Origin: Exiguobacterium aurantiacum
GTDB taxonomy: Bacteria > Bacillota > Bacilli > Exiguobacteriales > Exiguobacteriaceae
Reading direction: 5' to 3'
Assembly (NCBI RefSeq): GCF_001766415.1
Contig: NZ_MKXO01000003.1
Location: 62,001-126,000 of the forward strand
Length of the DNA: 64,000 nt
The translations under genes and the position numbers were made by a program. The notes under the pieces are model-generated. The model searched no databases, was not told the origin of the DNA, and saw only the letters and a list, made by a program, of their open reading frames with translations. Positions 53,056-63,667 of this stretch are shown here, piece after piece. Positions within the stretch are counted from its first letter, which is position 1. Each line of letters begins with the position of its first letter.

Positions 53056-54070
53056 TAATAAAACATTACTCATTACTGGAGGTACAGGGTCTTTTGGTAA
53101 TGCAGTAATGGAACGTTTCCTTGAAACTGATATTAAAGAAATTCGGATTTTCTCGCGCGATGAAAAAAAGCAAGAAGACATGCGCAAAATGTATCAGAAC
53201 GATAAGTTAAAGTTTTATATTGGTGATGTACGAGATCAGAATAGTGTAAAAAATGCCATGTATGGCGTTGATTATGTTTTTCATGCAGCTGCATTGAAGC
53301 AAGTGCCATCATGTGAGTTTTTTCCGTTAGAAGCTGTAAAAACAAATGTGCTTGGAACTGAAAATGTTTTAAACGCTGCAATTGAAATTGGCGTCAAGAA
53401 AGTAATTTGTCTTTCAACAGATAAAGCAGCGTATCCAATCAATGCAATGGGAATTTCAAAAGCGATGATGGAAAAAGTTTTTGTGGCAAAAGCTAGAACG
53501 ATTGATTCGAATCAAACATTAATCTGTGGAACTCGCTATGGTAATGTTATGGCTTCTCGTGGATCCGTTATTCCATTATTTATTGAACAAATTAAAAGTG
53601 GAGATCCATTGACTGTTACAGATCCAAATATGACACGTTTCTTAATGAGTTTGGAAGAAGCAGTTGAATTAGTCGTATTTGCATTCAATAATGCGGCAGC
53701 AGGAGATATCATGGTTCAAAAATCACCAGCATCCACGGTGGGAGATTTAGCTGTTGCTTTAAAAGAGCTTTTTGAAGCGGACAATGAAATCAAAGTAATT
53801 GGTACCCGTCATGGAGAGAAGTCCTTCGAAACACTATTGACTCGTGAAGAGCACATCGTAGCAGAAGACATGGGTGACTTTTATCGCGTACCTGCGGATA
53901 CTCGTGATTTGAATTATGATAAATACTATAGTGAAGGCGATCAAAAATTGACACAAGAAAATGAATATAATTCGAATAACACACAGCGCTTAACAATCGA
54001 GCAAATTAAACAACGACTATTGACGCTTGATTATGTTAAAGCTGAACTTGAAAAGCGAGTAAAATCATGA
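53048..54070 (+). CDS. capE: UDP-GlcNAc 4,6-dehydratase/5-epimerase CapE
   Basis: First enzyme of UDP-N-acetyl-L-fucosamine synthesis. 340 residues with LLITGGTGSFGNAVMERFL, HAAALKQVPSCEFFPLEAVKTNVLGTENV, STDKAAYPINAMGISKAMMEK (Met/Lys catalytic pair), GTRYGNVMASRGSVIPLF. Size and sequence agree with CapE/WbjB. AAGGAGAATATCT precedes the ATG. Overlaps neighbours on both sides, so tightly coupled. Confidence 0.92.
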   Translation: MFNNKTLLITGGTGSFGNAVMERFLETDIKEIRIFSRDEKKQEDMRKMYQNDKLKFYIGDVRDQNSVKNAMYGVDYVFHAAALKQVPSCEFFPLEAVKTNVLGTENVLNAAIEIGVKKVICLSTDKAAYPINAMGISKAMMEKVFVAKARTIDSNQTLICGTRYGNVMASRGSVIPLFIEQIKSGDPLTVTDPNMTRFLMSLEEAVELVVFAFNNAAAGDIMVQKSPASTVGDLAVALKELFEADNEIKVIGTRHGEKSFETLLTREEHIVAEDMGDFYRVPADTRDLNYDKYYSEGDQKLTQENEYNSNNTQRLTIEQIKQRLLTLDYVKAELEKRVKS

Positions 54071-55176
54071 AAATTCTTATAACAGGAGCAAACGGTTTTG
54101 TTGGAAAGAATCTTGTGGCAGAGTTAAAAAATCAAGGTTATAGCGACTTACTGTTATGTGATCGTGGTACAACAGAATTCGAATTAGCGGAATTCGCGAA
54201 AAAGGCAGACTTCGTTTACCATCTCGCTGGAGTGAATCGTCCTAAGACTGAAGCAGAGTTTGAAGAGGGAAACAAAGGGTTCACTGAAAAATTATTAGAA
54301 CTACTCTCGAAAAATCAAACACCACCGCCAGTTATGTTTGCTTCATCAACTCAAGCCGAGCTTTCGAACGCATACGGAATGAGTAAAAAAGAAGCCGAAT
54401 CATTGATAATATCTTATGGACAAGAAGAAACTGTAAACATAATGATTTACCGTTTCCCAAACTTGTTTGGGAAGTGGTGCAAACCAAACTATAATAGTGT
54501 AGTTGCGACATTTTGTCACAACATCTCACATGGGATGCCGATTCAAGTTAATGATGATAAAGCAGAGCTTACGTTGGCTTATATCGATGACGTTGTTTCT
54601 GAGTTGATTAGTCAACTTGATGAAAACGATAGTAATCAAACGGTATATTGTGAAGTTAATCCAACTTACAAGATTACATTAAAGGAGCTCGCTAGATTAT
54701 TAAGCTCTTTTAAAGAGACAAGAAATAATTTATCAGTTCCAGAATTAAATGATTCGTTAATTAAAAATTTATACAGTACTTACTTAAGTTATTTACCAGA
54801 AAGTCAATTTTCCTATGAACTGACAATGCATAAAGATCATCGTGGATCATTCACTGAATTTATTCGAACACCCGACAGAGGTCAAGTCTCGGTCAATATC
54901 TCTAAACCGGGAATTGTAAAGGGTAATCATTGGCACCATACAAAAAACGAGAAATTTCTTGTGGTAAGTGGTAAAGGTGTTATTCGTTTTAGAAAAATTG
55001 AGTCCGAAGAAATTATTGAGTACGTTGTGAGTGGCGATAAGCTTGAAGTAGTAGATATTCCTGTTGGGTATGCACATAACATTGAAAATTTAGGTGACTC
55101 TGACATGGTCACAATTATGTGGGTGAACGAGTCATTCGACCCTATGAACCCTGATACATATTACGTGGAGGTTTAA
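54067..55176 (+). CDS. capF: CapF-type bifunctional reductase/epimerase with cupin domain
   Basis: Second enzyme of the UDP-L-FucNAc pathway. 369 residues: N-terminal SDR domain (ILITGANGFVGKNLVAELK, FVYHLAGVNRPKTEAEF, NAYGMSKKEAESLI) and C-terminal cupin (from ~245: DHRGSFTEFIRT, GNHWHHTKNEKFLVVSGKG, VGYAHNIENLGDSD) with zinc-ligand histidines. This fusion is specific for CapF/WbjC. ATGA overlap with capE. Confidence 0.93.
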   Translation: MKILITGANGFVGKNLVAELKNQGYSDLLLCDRGTTEFELAEFAKKADFVYHLAGVNRPKTEAEFEEGNKGFTEKLLELLSKNQTPPPVMFASSTQAELSNAYGMSKKEAESLIISYGQEETVNIMIYRFPNLFGKWCKPNYNSVVATFCHNISHGMPIQVNDDKAELTLAYIDDVVSELISQLDENDSNQTVYCEVNPTYKITLKELARLLSSFKETRNNLSVPELNDSLIKNLYSTYLSYLPESQFSYELTMHKDHRGSFTEFIRTPDRGQVSVNISKPGIVKGNHWHHTKNEKFLVVSGKGVIRFRKIESEEIIEYVVSGDKLEVVDIPVGYAHNIENLGDSDMVTIMWVNESFDPMNPDTYYVEV

Positions 55177-55183
55177 TTTATAA

Positions 55184-56314
55184 ATGAAGAAATTAAAAGT
55201 TATGACGATTGTTGGAACGAGACCAGAGATTATTCGACTATCTGCAACCATTAATCGTCTTGAAAAATCAGAAGCAATTGATCATATTTTAGTGCACACA
55301 GGACAAAACTATGATTATGAATTAAATGAGGTATTCTTTGAAGACTTCAATTTAAGAAAACCAGACTTTTTTTTAAATGCAGCAAATGGAACAGCTACAG
55401 AGACAATTGGTCATATTCTTATTGCGGTTGATCCTATTTTAGAACAAGTTAAACCAGAGGCTATATTGATTTTGGGGGATACTAACAGTTGTCTATGTGC
55501 AATCGCAGCGAAGAAACGTAAAATTCCAATTTTTCATATGGAAGCAGGGAATCGTTGTTTTGACCAACGGGTACCGGAAGAAACAAATAGAAAGATTGTA
55601 GATCATATTGCTGATATTAACCTGACTTACAGCAGCATCGCTAGAGAGTATCTTTTAAGAGAAGGGTTATCAGCGGATCGGATTATTAAGACAGGAAGTC
55701 CGATGTACGAAGTTTTGCAATCTAAGCGATCAGAGATTGAGAATTCTGACGTTTTATCTAGACTAGGTTTAGAAAAAGAAAGATACTTTTTAGTATCAGC
55801 CCATAGAGAAGAAAATATAGGATCTGAAAAGAACTTTTTAAATTTAGTGAAATCATTGAACACTATTGCAGAGAATTATAACTTGCCAGTCATCCTTAGT
55901 ACACACCCACGTACAAAAAATATGATTTCAAAAAAGAAAATTCAGTTCCATAAAAATATTATCACATTAAAACCTTTGGGGTTCATTGACTATAATAACC
56001 TTCAAATAAATGCGAAAGCAGTTTTAAGCGATAGTGGAACTATAAGTGAGGAGACATCTATACTTGGACTTCGGAGTTTAAACATTAGAGAGGCTCATGA
56101 AAGACCAGAAGCCATGGAAGAGTCTACAACGATGATGGTGGGATTAGAGATAGATAGAATTTTACAAGGATTAAAGGAATTAGAGGATAATGTCAATATG
56201 CCTAAATCAATAGTTGAGGACTATAACGTAAACAACGTTTCATGGAAAGTGCTAAGAATTCTTATTTCTTATACAGATTATGTTAAAAGAAATGTGTGGA
56301 GGGAAATCAATTAA
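55184..56314 (+). CDS. capG: UDP-N-acetylglucosamine 2-epimerase family, CapG
   Basis: Third enzyme of the UDP-L-FucNAc set, a C2 epimerase of 376 residues. Motifs: MTIVGTRPEIIRLSATINRL, HTGQNYDYELNEVFFEDF, HMEAGNRCFDQRVPEETNRKIVDHIAD and SDSGTISEETSILGL. The context with capE and capF sets CapG/WbjD rather than MnaA/WecB. It ends one base into the next ATG. Confidence 0.92.
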   Translation: MKKLKVMTIVGTRPEIIRLSATINRLEKSEAIDHILVHTGQNYDYELNEVFFEDFNLRKPDFFLNAANGTATETIGHILIAVDPILEQVKPEAILILGDTNSCLCAIAAKKRKIPIFHMEAGNRCFDQRVPEETNRKIVDHIADINLTYSSIAREYLLREGLSADRIIKTGSPMYEVLQSKRSEIENSDVLSRLGLEKERYFLVSAHREENIGSEKNFLNLVKSLNTIAENYNLPVILSTHPRTKNMISKKKIQFHKNIITLKPLGFIDYNNLQINAKAVLSDSGTISEETSILGLRSLNIREAHERPEAMEESTTMMVGLEIDRILQGLKELEDNVNMPKSIVEDYNVNNVSWKVLRILISYTDYVKRNVWREIN

Positions 56315-57156
56315 TGGCTGATTTAACTACCATTATTTTAACTTACAATGAAGAACTCAATATTGAAAAGTGTATAAAATCAATATCTTCTATTTCTAAA
56401 AGAGTAATTGTTGTGGATAGTCATAGTACAGATTCTACTGTAGAAAAAGCTAAAAAAATGGGAGCAGAAATTTATCTTAATCCTTTCATTAGCCATTCTA
56501 GTCAATTTGAATTTGCAATTGAAAATTGTGACATAAATACAGCGTGGATTTTGAGGCTTGATGCAGATGAGCGACTAACAGAAACCTCAAGAAATGAACT
56601 TAATTCCTTATGTAACAAGCATGAATCCGAAAAATCTATAACAGGAATTGTGTTGCGATTTGAAGTTAATTTTTTAGGAAAAAAATTGCGGCATGGTGGA
56701 ATTTATCCTTTTAGAAAACTATTAGTTTTTAAAAACGGCGCTGGAAAGATTGAAAGACGCAACATGGATGAACATATTTATCTAGCTTATGGTAAATCTA
56801 TAGAAATGAAATCAGATTCATTACATGAAGATTATAAAAATTTATCTCGATGGATAAGTAAGCATAACAATTATTCGGACAAAGAAGTTTTAGATTACAA
56901 AGGTGAATTAATGACAACTAATTCTAAATTACACATTAATGCCAAGTTTAAAAGATGGACTAAAGTAAACATTTACTATAAATTACCTTTAGGCATAAGG
57001 CCGTTTATTTATTTTATGTATAGATTTGTTTTGAAAAAAGGATTTTTAGATGGTAAAGAAGGATTTATTTTTGCGGTTTTACAAGCTTTTTGGTATCGTT
57101 TTTTAGTCGACGCAAAAATTTACGAGGATCAAAAGACAAATGGGGTAAGCAAATGA
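56314..57156 (+). CDS. Family 2 glycosyltransferase (WaaE-like)
   Basis: 280 residues with GT-A fold motifs LTTIILTYNEELNIEKCIKSI, VVDSHSTDSTVE, and the DxD-type LRLDADERL. Middle FLGKKLRHGGIYPFRKLLVFK and C-terminal hydrophobic stretch around 215-260 match the KdtX/WaaE-like group. ATG at 56314 has GGAGGG upstream; a GTG at 56296 is less likely. Donor sugar unknown. Confidence 0.85.
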   Translation: MADLTTIILTYNEELNIEKCIKSISSISKRVIVVDSHSTDSTVEKAKKMGAEIYLNPFISHSSQFEFAIENCDINTAWILRLDADERLTETSRNELNSLCNKHESEKSITGIVLRFEVNFLGKKLRHGGIYPFRKLLVFKNGAGKIERRNMDEHIYLAYGKSIEMKSDSLHEDYKNLSRWISKHNNYSDKEVLDYKGELMTTNSKLHINAKFKRWTKVNIYYKLPLGIRPFIYFMYRFVLKKGFLDGKEGFIFAVLQAFWYRFLVDAKIYEDQKTNGVSK

Positions 57157-58301
57157 GAAAAAAAATTTTAGTTTTAGCAGGTCATTACTTACCTTCTATA
57201 AATGCAGGAGGACCAGTACAGTCCATTAAGAATTTAGTTGATCACCTCAATCATGAGTATGAGTTTTATATTATTGCTTTAGATAGAGACTTCAATTCAG
57301 ACACTCCTTATAGTGGAATTAAAACTGATAAATGGACCACTATAGATAATACTAAAGTTATGTATATAAGAGAAAGTTATAAAAATATAATAGAAATCAA
57401 ATCTATAATTAATAAATTGCAACCAGACGTATTGTATTTAAATAGTTATTTTTCTTTCAAATTTAGTATTTTACCACTATTACTAAAAAAAATCAGATAT
57501 ATATCAACCCCCAAAATTATTGTAGCACCTAGAGGGAATTTCTCTGAGGGAGCTTTAAATTTGAAAAGAAATAAAAAAAGTATATTTATTCTACTTTCCA
57601 AATCTCTTTCTCTGCACAAAAATGTAATTTGGCATTCGACATCTGTTGTAGAAACAAGAGATATCGACAAAATAATCACATATTCTAACAAAAAAGTCTT
57701 TCTTTCTCCTAACCTGACCAAAAACTATCAAGGAATAAAGTATAAAAAAAATAGTGTTAAAGAAATTGGTAAACTAAAAATTATTTCAATTTCTAGAATT
57801 CATCCAAAGAAAAATTTACTCTATCTATTAAAAGTATTACCGGACATAAAAGGTGAAATAACATTGAATATTTTTGGGCCCATTGAAGACGAAAAATACT
57901 GGAATTCCTGTGAAAAAATTATTAACGAATTTCCATCAAATATAAAAGTCAAATACTGCGGAATAATTGAAAATGAAAAAGTAGTAACAGAATTCCAAAA
58001 TCATGATATCTTTATTTTTCCAACACTAGGAGAAAACTTCGGCCATATCATTTCTGAAAGTTTAGTGGGGGGCTGTCCAGTAATATTGAGCGATCAAACT
58101 CCTTGGAATATGCTAGAACAAGAAAATGCCGGATTTAACATTCCTTTGGCACAAAAAGAGAGGTACGAGAGCTGTATTCAACTTTTTGTTGACATGGATT
58201 TAGAAGAATATAAAAAAAAATCTCACTCTGCTTTTGATTTAGGGATTAGAAATTCAACTAATAGTTCAGTCGTGAATGCTGCTATAAACTTATTTAAGTA
58301 A
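57153..58301 (+). CDS. Family 4 glycosyltransferase
   Basis: 382 residues. N-terminal GHYLPSINAGGPVQSIKNLVDHL, ILVAPRGNFSEGAL-like acceptor-domain motif and C-terminal donor domain with ISRIHPKKNLLYLLKVL, FPTLGENFGHIISESLVGGCPVILSD (the E-x7-E region). ATGA overlap with the previous gene. Strongly AT-rich codon use. Substrate unknown. Confidence 0.88.
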   Translation: MRKKILVLAGHYLPSINAGGPVQSIKNLVDHLNHEYEFYIIALDRDFNSDTPYSGIKTDKWTTIDNTKVMYIRESYKNIIEIKSIINKLQPDVLYLNSYFSFKFSILPLLLKKIRYISTPKIIVAPRGNFSEGALNLKRNKKSIFILLSKSLSLHKNVIWHSTSVVETRDIDKIITYSNKKVFLSPNLTKNYQGIKYKKNSVKEIGKLKIISISRIHPKKNLLYLLKVLPDIKGEITLNIFGPIEDEKYWNSCEKIINEFPSNIKVKYCGIIENEKVVTEFQNHDIFIFPTLGENFGHIISESLVGGCPVILSDQTPWNMLEQENAGFNIPLAQKERYESCIQLFVDMDLEEYKKKSHSAFDLGIRNSTNSSVVNAAINLFK

Positions 58302-58417
58302 TCTGTTGAAAAATATGACTATGAATATTTTGAAGAAGAGATGAAGCTACTAGTTTCTTAGAGCGAGTAATTACTAGGAACAAATATTTATAGAAATAGT
58401 TAGAGGAGAAGCATTAT

Positions 58418-59698
58418 ATGATAAATAAGAAGTTATCAATTGTAAATATAGGGGGTTCAAAAAGGGGAATTTTCTTTTCATTTTATTTCACCTATGCATT
58501 TCTAATGATTGTAAACTTTTTTTTGACACCTAATCCGTATGCGGCGCTACATTCTGGTAAAGCTGGATATCAATCATTAGTTCATAGTACATCTTTTTTT
58601 ATAAACCCAGCTATTATTCTGTTGATTTCGCTCTTAATTGTATGGTCTATAGTAGATAAAAAAGCGATATTTGATATTAGAATCCTGCTACTTATTTCTT
58701 TGATGTGGATTTCCTCTTTGTACAATAATTTAATAGTTAGTTCCTTTACAACGCTAGCGTATGATTCTATAGTTTTTTTACTGGTCTCCATTTTTGCTCT
58801 AAATCTACAGAAAAATAAAGATGGACAAAATTTCACTTTTAAAACTTTAAATAAAGTATTAATAATTATTACATTTATAGTTATTTTAGGTTTCATTCTG
58901 ACTTTACTGAAGCCAAATGTGTATGGATATCTTCCTTTTGAATTTTCTAGACTTTCAAGAGGTGAAGTAACATTGTGGAATATTACTAGCGTTTTTTTGA
59001 TTTATACTACGTTATCTATAATTGCGTATAGAAAATTTAAAATAAAAGTTTATTTATTTATATCATTTTTTATTTTGATAATTATTGCATCGACTATGAC
59101 TCGATCATTAATTCTATTAACGGTTTTACCTTTTCTTATTTATGTATTTTTTCTTTCCAAACCTATAGTAAAGGCATTATTTGTTTTACTGAGTATCTTG
59201 TTCATTTCCATAATCTTCAAAATTGGTATAACAAATTTTTTGATGACCGGATTAGATAGTGCCGGAAATTTCAGTTTAGAAATTTTCCTTAATGGAAGAT
59301 TAGAGTTATGGAGTTTTCACTTTAACGAATTTTGGAAATCACCTTTTCTTGGGAATGGTGTAGGATTTATGAAAGAAAGTTTCTATAGTGCGGATGCAGT
59401 TTCTGAAGTTGGCTTGCTACTGTTTTTTTCTGAAAAAGGACTATTTTACGGCTTATTAATATCTTACTTTTTATTAACGGCTTTATTTAGAAGCATTAAA
59501 ATCTTGTCAGGAAAATCTAATAGCAATAGTACGGATTTACAACTATTCATGGCAATTATATTTTTAACAATGCTTCCAAATTTTCTTCAGGATTATGGTC
59601 GGATACTAAATATCGAAGACGCAATTTTTTGGTCGGCACTATTATTTCTAAATTACGGATTTAAAGGAATTCCAAATATAATAATAAGTGAAAAATAG
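58418..59698 (+). CDS. wzy: Wzy-type polysaccharide polymerase
   Basis: Integral membrane protein of 426 residues with about ten to twelve hydrophobic segments and a longer external loop near 280-310 (NGRLELWSFHFNEFWKSPFLGNGVGF), a pattern shared by O-antigen ligase/polymerase proteins. It should polymerise repeat units outside the membrane. Sequence conservation in Wzy is low, so the call rests on topology and position. GAGGAGAAGC precedes the ATG; the 116-base gap upstream has no gene. Confidence 0.75.
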   Translation: MINKKLSIVNIGGSKRGIFFSFYFTYAFLMIVNFFLTPNPYAALHSGKAGYQSLVHSTSFFINPAIILLISLLIVWSIVDKKAIFDIRILLLISLMWISSLYNNLIVSSFTTLAYDSIVFLLVSIFALNLQKNKDGQNFTFKTLNKVLIIITFIVILGFILTLLKPNVYGYLPFEFSRLSRGEVTLWNITSVFLIYTTLSIIAYRKFKIKVYLFISFFILIIIASTMTRSLILLTVLPFLIYVFFLSKPIVKALFVLLSILFISIIFKIGITNFLMTGLDSAGNFSLEIFLNGRLELWSFHFNEFWKSPFLGNGVGFMKESFYSADAVSEVGLLLFFSEKGLFYGLLISYFLLTALFRSIKILSGKSNSNSTDLQLFMAIIFLTMLPNFLQDYGRILNIEDAIFWSALLFLNYGFKGIPNIIISEK

Positions 59699-59706
59699 GG
59701 GGACTT

Positions 59707-60894
59707 ATGAAAAAAATAGCGTTTCTAATACCTACACTTCAGGGTGGTGGGGCTGAGAAATTAGTATCTATTTTATCTAAAGAACTAGATAAGCATTATG
59801 ACCTAACAATTATATTCTATAATGATTCTAATAGAGCCTACTCATATTCCGGGAAAATGATCAACTTGAATATAAGTAATGATGGGAATTTTTTTAGACG
59901 AACTATCAATTTCTGTAAAAAGATAAAAGGTATAAGGAAGATTAAAAGTGATAATAATTACGATGTAGTAGTAAGTTTTATGGATGGCGCAAATATAGTG
60001 AATTTATTAACGAAAAAAAATGAGAAAGTAGTTACCTCTTTACACACTATGATTTCTGAAAGAAATAAAGATATTAACTTTTATTTGTACACCACTGCTG
60101 TAAAATTTCTTTACAAAAAATCTGATTTAATAATAACTGTTTCTAAAGCAATTAAACTTAATTTAATAAAAAAATATAAAATTAAATCTTCCAAATTAAA
60201 AGTGATTTACAATCCAATTGAGTCTGAGTTAATAAGTTCTAAAATAATCGAGCCTTTAGAAGAAGGTGAGCACAAAATTTTTGATAAACAGACAATAATT
60301 AATGTAGGAAGAATAGAAGAGGTTAAAGGACAAATTCATTTGATCAGAATTTTAAGTGAGCTCAATAAGCAAGGAAGCGATATAAATTTAATTGTTGTTG
60401 GCGAAGGAAATCTAAAATCGAAGTTATTAGAGGCTGTAAAGTTTTATGGTGTGGAAAATAATGTGTTTTTTCTTGGCTTTAAAAATAATCCCTATAAATA
60501 TTTGAAGAGATCCTCGTTATACGTACATACTTCGTATTTTGAAGGTTTTGGCAATGTTTTAATTGAAGCAATGGCATGCTCACTTCCTGTGATTGCTACA
60601 AATTGTCCGGGGGGGCCTTTAGAGATACTTTCAGGTGAAGAAAGTTCTCAGTTAAGTTCATCTTTTACAATTTCATATTTGAATTATGGAGTATTAACTC
60701 CCCCTATCTCAAAAAAAGATAGTTCTTTAAATCATTTAGTTGCTTCAGAGAAACACCTATTAAATGCGATAAAATTGATGCTTGAGGATCGTGATTTACT
60801 TGAGGAATATTCACAAAAAGGTAAAGAAAGAGCAAATTCATTTTCAACAAAAATTATAATTGTTAAATGGAAAGAATTACTGAATGAAATTTAA
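59707..60894 (+). CDS. Family 4 glycosyltransferase
   Basis: 395 residues with the start FLIPTLQGGGAEKLVSILSKEL, the donor-domain motifs NVGRIEEVKGQIHLI, VVGEGNLKSKL and YVHTSYFEGFGNVLIEAMACSLPVIATNCPGGPLEIL. This is close to the PglA/CapH-type GT4 group (galactosamine or glucosyl transferases). GGGGGAC precedes the ATG, nine bases after wzy. Confidence 0.88.
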   Translation: MKKIAFLIPTLQGGGAEKLVSILSKELDKHYDLTIIFYNDSNRAYSYSGKMINLNISNDGNFFRRTINFCKKIKGIRKIKSDNNYDVVVSFMDGANIVNLLTKKNEKVVTSLHTMISERNKDINFYLYTTAVKFLYKKSDLIITVSKAIKLNLIKKYKIKSSKLKVIYNPIESELISSKIIEPLEEGEHKIFDKQTIINVGRIEEVKGQIHLIRILSELNKQGSDINLIVVGEGNLKSKLLEAVKFYGVENNVFFLGFKNNPYKYLKRSSLYVHTSYFEGFGNVLIEAMACSLPVIATNCPGGPLEILSGEESSQLSSSFTISYLNYGVLTPPISKKDSSLNHLVASEKHLLNAIKLMLEDRDLLEEYSQKGKERANSFSTKIIIVKWKELLNEI

Positions 60895-61026
60895 TAAAAT
60901 TTTAGAATGAACAACTATCAGTTTTTGAATATCTGATAAAATATCGATTATTGTGTTTCTTAATTTGTTTAGTAAATATAGTATCAAGTAAAAACAGTGC
61001 ATAATCTAAAGAAAAGGAAATTAGAA

Positions 61027-62427
61027 ATGCTAAATAAAATTTTTTCGTTTTCATTAGGCAGCTTAGGTTCACTAATAATTGGTCTCATAAGTATTCCGAT
61101 TATAACGCGTTTACTTTCACCAGATGAATTTGGAATAGCCTCATTATTTATGACAATTGCGACGGTGCTTTCAACTACAGCTCTTCTTGGAACCGATCAG
61201 AGCTTAATCCGTTACTTTTTTGAAAAAAATAGAGTTTCTTTATTAATGAAGAGTATCAAAATTTCTTTTTTAACTATTGGGATTCTAGTAGTTATTATCC
61301 TTAATTTTAATAAGGAAATTTCATTGATAATCTCCGAGAAAAACACATATGGAATCTTGTTGATATTATATATTTTAATATCTGTCATTCATAGATTTAG
61401 TACTATAGTTTTAAGAATGATGCAATATGGCTATCGCTTCTCATTTATTCAAATTTTGCAAAGGGCTTTAGAATTGGTCCTAGTCATAGTGATAGGAACT
61501 ACGTTGGTGTATGATCATTTAACTTTAATATATAGTTGGATATTATCTTTATTAATCTTATCTGTATTAACAAATGTAATGATAATACCTTTTTGGAAAC
61601 AAGCAAATGAGAATAACTCAGAAATTAAATTTTCTGAAATAATTTCATACTCCGGTCCTTTTGCTATTTCAGCGATTCTTATAATGTTATTTCAATCTGC
61701 GGATAAGTTATTACTAGGAACTTTAAGTACAACTAGAGAGATTGGAATTTATATGGCGACATTTAAAATAGTAGGTATTATAAACGTTATACAAAGTACT
61801 TTTACAACTCTATGGACACCTGTTAGTTTGAAAAGGTTTAGAGATTATCCGAAAGACAAACAATTTTTTGAACTGGTTTTTTCCACTACAACTATTATCA
61901 TGGTTACGCTTGGAGTTACAATCGCATTATTTAAAGAGGCCATAATTCTTGTATTAGGGCCTGACTATAGAGAAGCGGTTTTCTTGTTACCTTTGTTACT
62001 ATTAATGCCTATTTTATATACAATGTCAGAAATTACAGTCCAAGGTGTAAACTTCTATTTAAAGTCGAGATTACACATAAGGATTTCAATTGTTGTATTG
62101 ATAAGTAATATTAGCTTATCACTGTTGTTTATACCTTTTTTTGGTGCCAAGGGTGCTGCTCTGGCGGTCGCAATATCATATATTTTATTTTATGGTTTTA
62201 GAACAAAATTCGGTACTAAATTTTATAGTTTCAATACTAGTTCCACTAAAGTATTCATTATAATTGGAATGTATTTTTTATGGTCTTTAGAGATAATGTT
62301 CCTCAATTTCAAAACGATAGATAAAATCGGTGGATTAATAATATTACTAGTAACATATACGCTTTTTAGAAAAGAGTACTCAGTTATTTGCAAATTTATA
62401 AATAATAAAGTTAAGAATTATCTTTGA
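61027..62427 (+). CDS. wzx: Wzx-type polysaccharide flippase (MOP superfamily)
   Basis: 466 residues with about twelve to fourteen membrane segments. N-terminal FSLGSLGSLIIGLISIPIITRLLSPDEFGIASLF and later GPFAISAILIMLFQSADKLLLGTLSTTREIGIYMATFKI are typical of RfbX/MATE-like exporters. It flips lipid-linked repeat units. Start at 61027 with AAAGGAAA upstream; GTG at 60997 is longer but without a site. The gap before it (60895-61026) is AT-rich and empty. Confidence 0.88.
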   Translation: MLNKIFSFSLGSLGSLIIGLISIPIITRLLSPDEFGIASLFMTIATVLSTTALLGTDQSLIRYFFEKNRVSLLMKSIKISFLTIGILVVIILNFNKEISLIISEKNTYGILLILYILISVIHRFSTIVLRMMQYGYRFSFIQILQRALELVLVIVIGTTLVYDHLTLIYSWILSLLILSVLTNVMIIPFWKQANENNSEIKFSEIISYSGPFAISAILIMLFQSADKLLLGTLSTTREIGIYMATFKIVGIINVIQSTFTTLWTPVSLKRFRDYPKDKQFFELVFSTTTIIMVTLGVTIALFKEAIILVLGPDYREAVFLLPLLLLMPILYTMSEITVQGVNFYLKSRLHIRISIVVLISNISLSLLFIPFFGAKGAALAVAISYILFYGFRTKFGTKFYSFNTSSTKVFIIIGMYFLWSLEIMFLNFKTIDKIGGLIILLVTYTLFRKEYSVICKFINNKVKNYL

Positions 62428-62456
62428 AACGAAAATATTAAATCGGGGGAAGTCAA

Positions 62457-63626
62457 ATGGTTAAAATCACTATAGTAGGTGCTGGCTATGTAGGTCTATC
62501 AATGGCAGTTTTATTATCGCAGAGTAACGAAGTAATTGCCTTGGAAAATGTTCCGGAAAAAGTAATTAATATCAATAATAAAATATCTCCAATAGTGGAT
62601 AATGAAATAACACATTTTTTGCAAAATAAATCATTAAACTTAATAGCTACGACAGATAAAGTCCAAGCGTTTCAAGATGCAGAATATGTTGTAATCGCAA
62701 CTCCTACAGATTATGATCCTGAACTTAATTATTTCAACACTAGTACAGTAGAGAACGTTATTGCATCGGTGATTGAAATTAATCCAAATGCAATTATGAT
62801 TATTAAATCTACAGTCCCGGTAGGATACACTAAAGAATTACGATTAAAGTATGATACCAATAATATTATATTTTCTCCTGAATTTTTACGTGAAGGTCAA
62901 GCGTTACATGATAATCTTTTTCCATCACGCATTGTGATAGGTGAAAAATCCAAGCGAGCAGAGGCTTTTGCGAACTTATTAAAACAGGCTGCTATAAAAG
63001 AGGAAATACCAGTTTTGTTAACGGATTCTACCGAGGCAGAAGCAATTAAATTATTTTCTAATACTTATTTAGCAATGCGGGTGGCATTTTTTAATGAGCT
63101 TGATACGTATGCAGAAGTAAGAGAACTTGATTCAAAACAGATAATTGAAGGAGTGGGATTGGATTCAAGAATCGGATCTCATTATAATAATCCTTCATTC
63201 GGCTACGGAGGATATTGTTTACCAAAAGATACAAAACAATTATTAGCGAATTATAAAGAGGTACCAAATAATATTATATCTGCAATTGTAGAAGCAAATA
63301 GAACAAGAAAAGATTTTGTGGCTGAATCTATTTTAAAGCAAAATCCAAAATGCGTAGGTGTATATCGTTTAACAATGAAGACTAATTCTGATAATTTTCG
63401 CGCTTCTTCAATTCAAGGAATTATGAAACGCATTAAAGCAAAAGGTGTTGATATAGTAATTCATGAACCCGCATTGAAAGAGGGTTACTTCTATAATTCT
63501 CCGGTGATAAAAGATTTGAATGAATTCAAAAATATGGCTGATATAATTATTACCAATCGTTTACATTTGGATCTTGATGATGTTCGTGAAAAAGTTTATA
63601 CTCGTGATTTATATTCTAGGGATTGA
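62457..63626 (+). CDS. ugd: UDP-glucose 6-dehydrogenase family
   Basis: 389 residues, oxidising UDP-glucose (or a UDP-HexNAc) to the uronic acid. Motifs: [74 protein letters not shown] and catalytic Cys in [15 protein letters not shown]. The length and sequence agree with the short Ugd form common in capsule loci. GGGGGAAGTC precedes the ATG. Confidence 0.92.
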   Translation: MVKITIVGAGYVGLSMAVLLSQSNEVIALENVPEKVININNKISPIVDNEITHFLQNKSLNLIATTDKVQAFQDAEYVVIATPTDYDPELNYFNTSTVENVIASVIEINPNAIMIIKSTVPVGYTKELRLKYDTNNIIFSPEFLREGQALHDNLFPSRIVIGEKSKRAEAFANLLKQAAIKEEIPVLLTDSTEAEAIKLFSNTYLAMRVAFFNELDTYAEVRELDSKQIIEGVGLDSRIGSHYNNPSFGYGGYCLPKDTKQLLANYKEVPNNIISAIVEANRTRKDFVAESILKQNPKCVGVYRLTMKTNSDNFRASSIQGIMKRIKAKGVDIVIHEPALKEGYFYNSPVIKDLNEFKNMADIIITNRLHLDLDDVREKVYTRDLYSRD

Positions 63627-63667
63627 AAGACCTAAACTATGTTGTGTAAAAGAGACGGAGGCTCAGT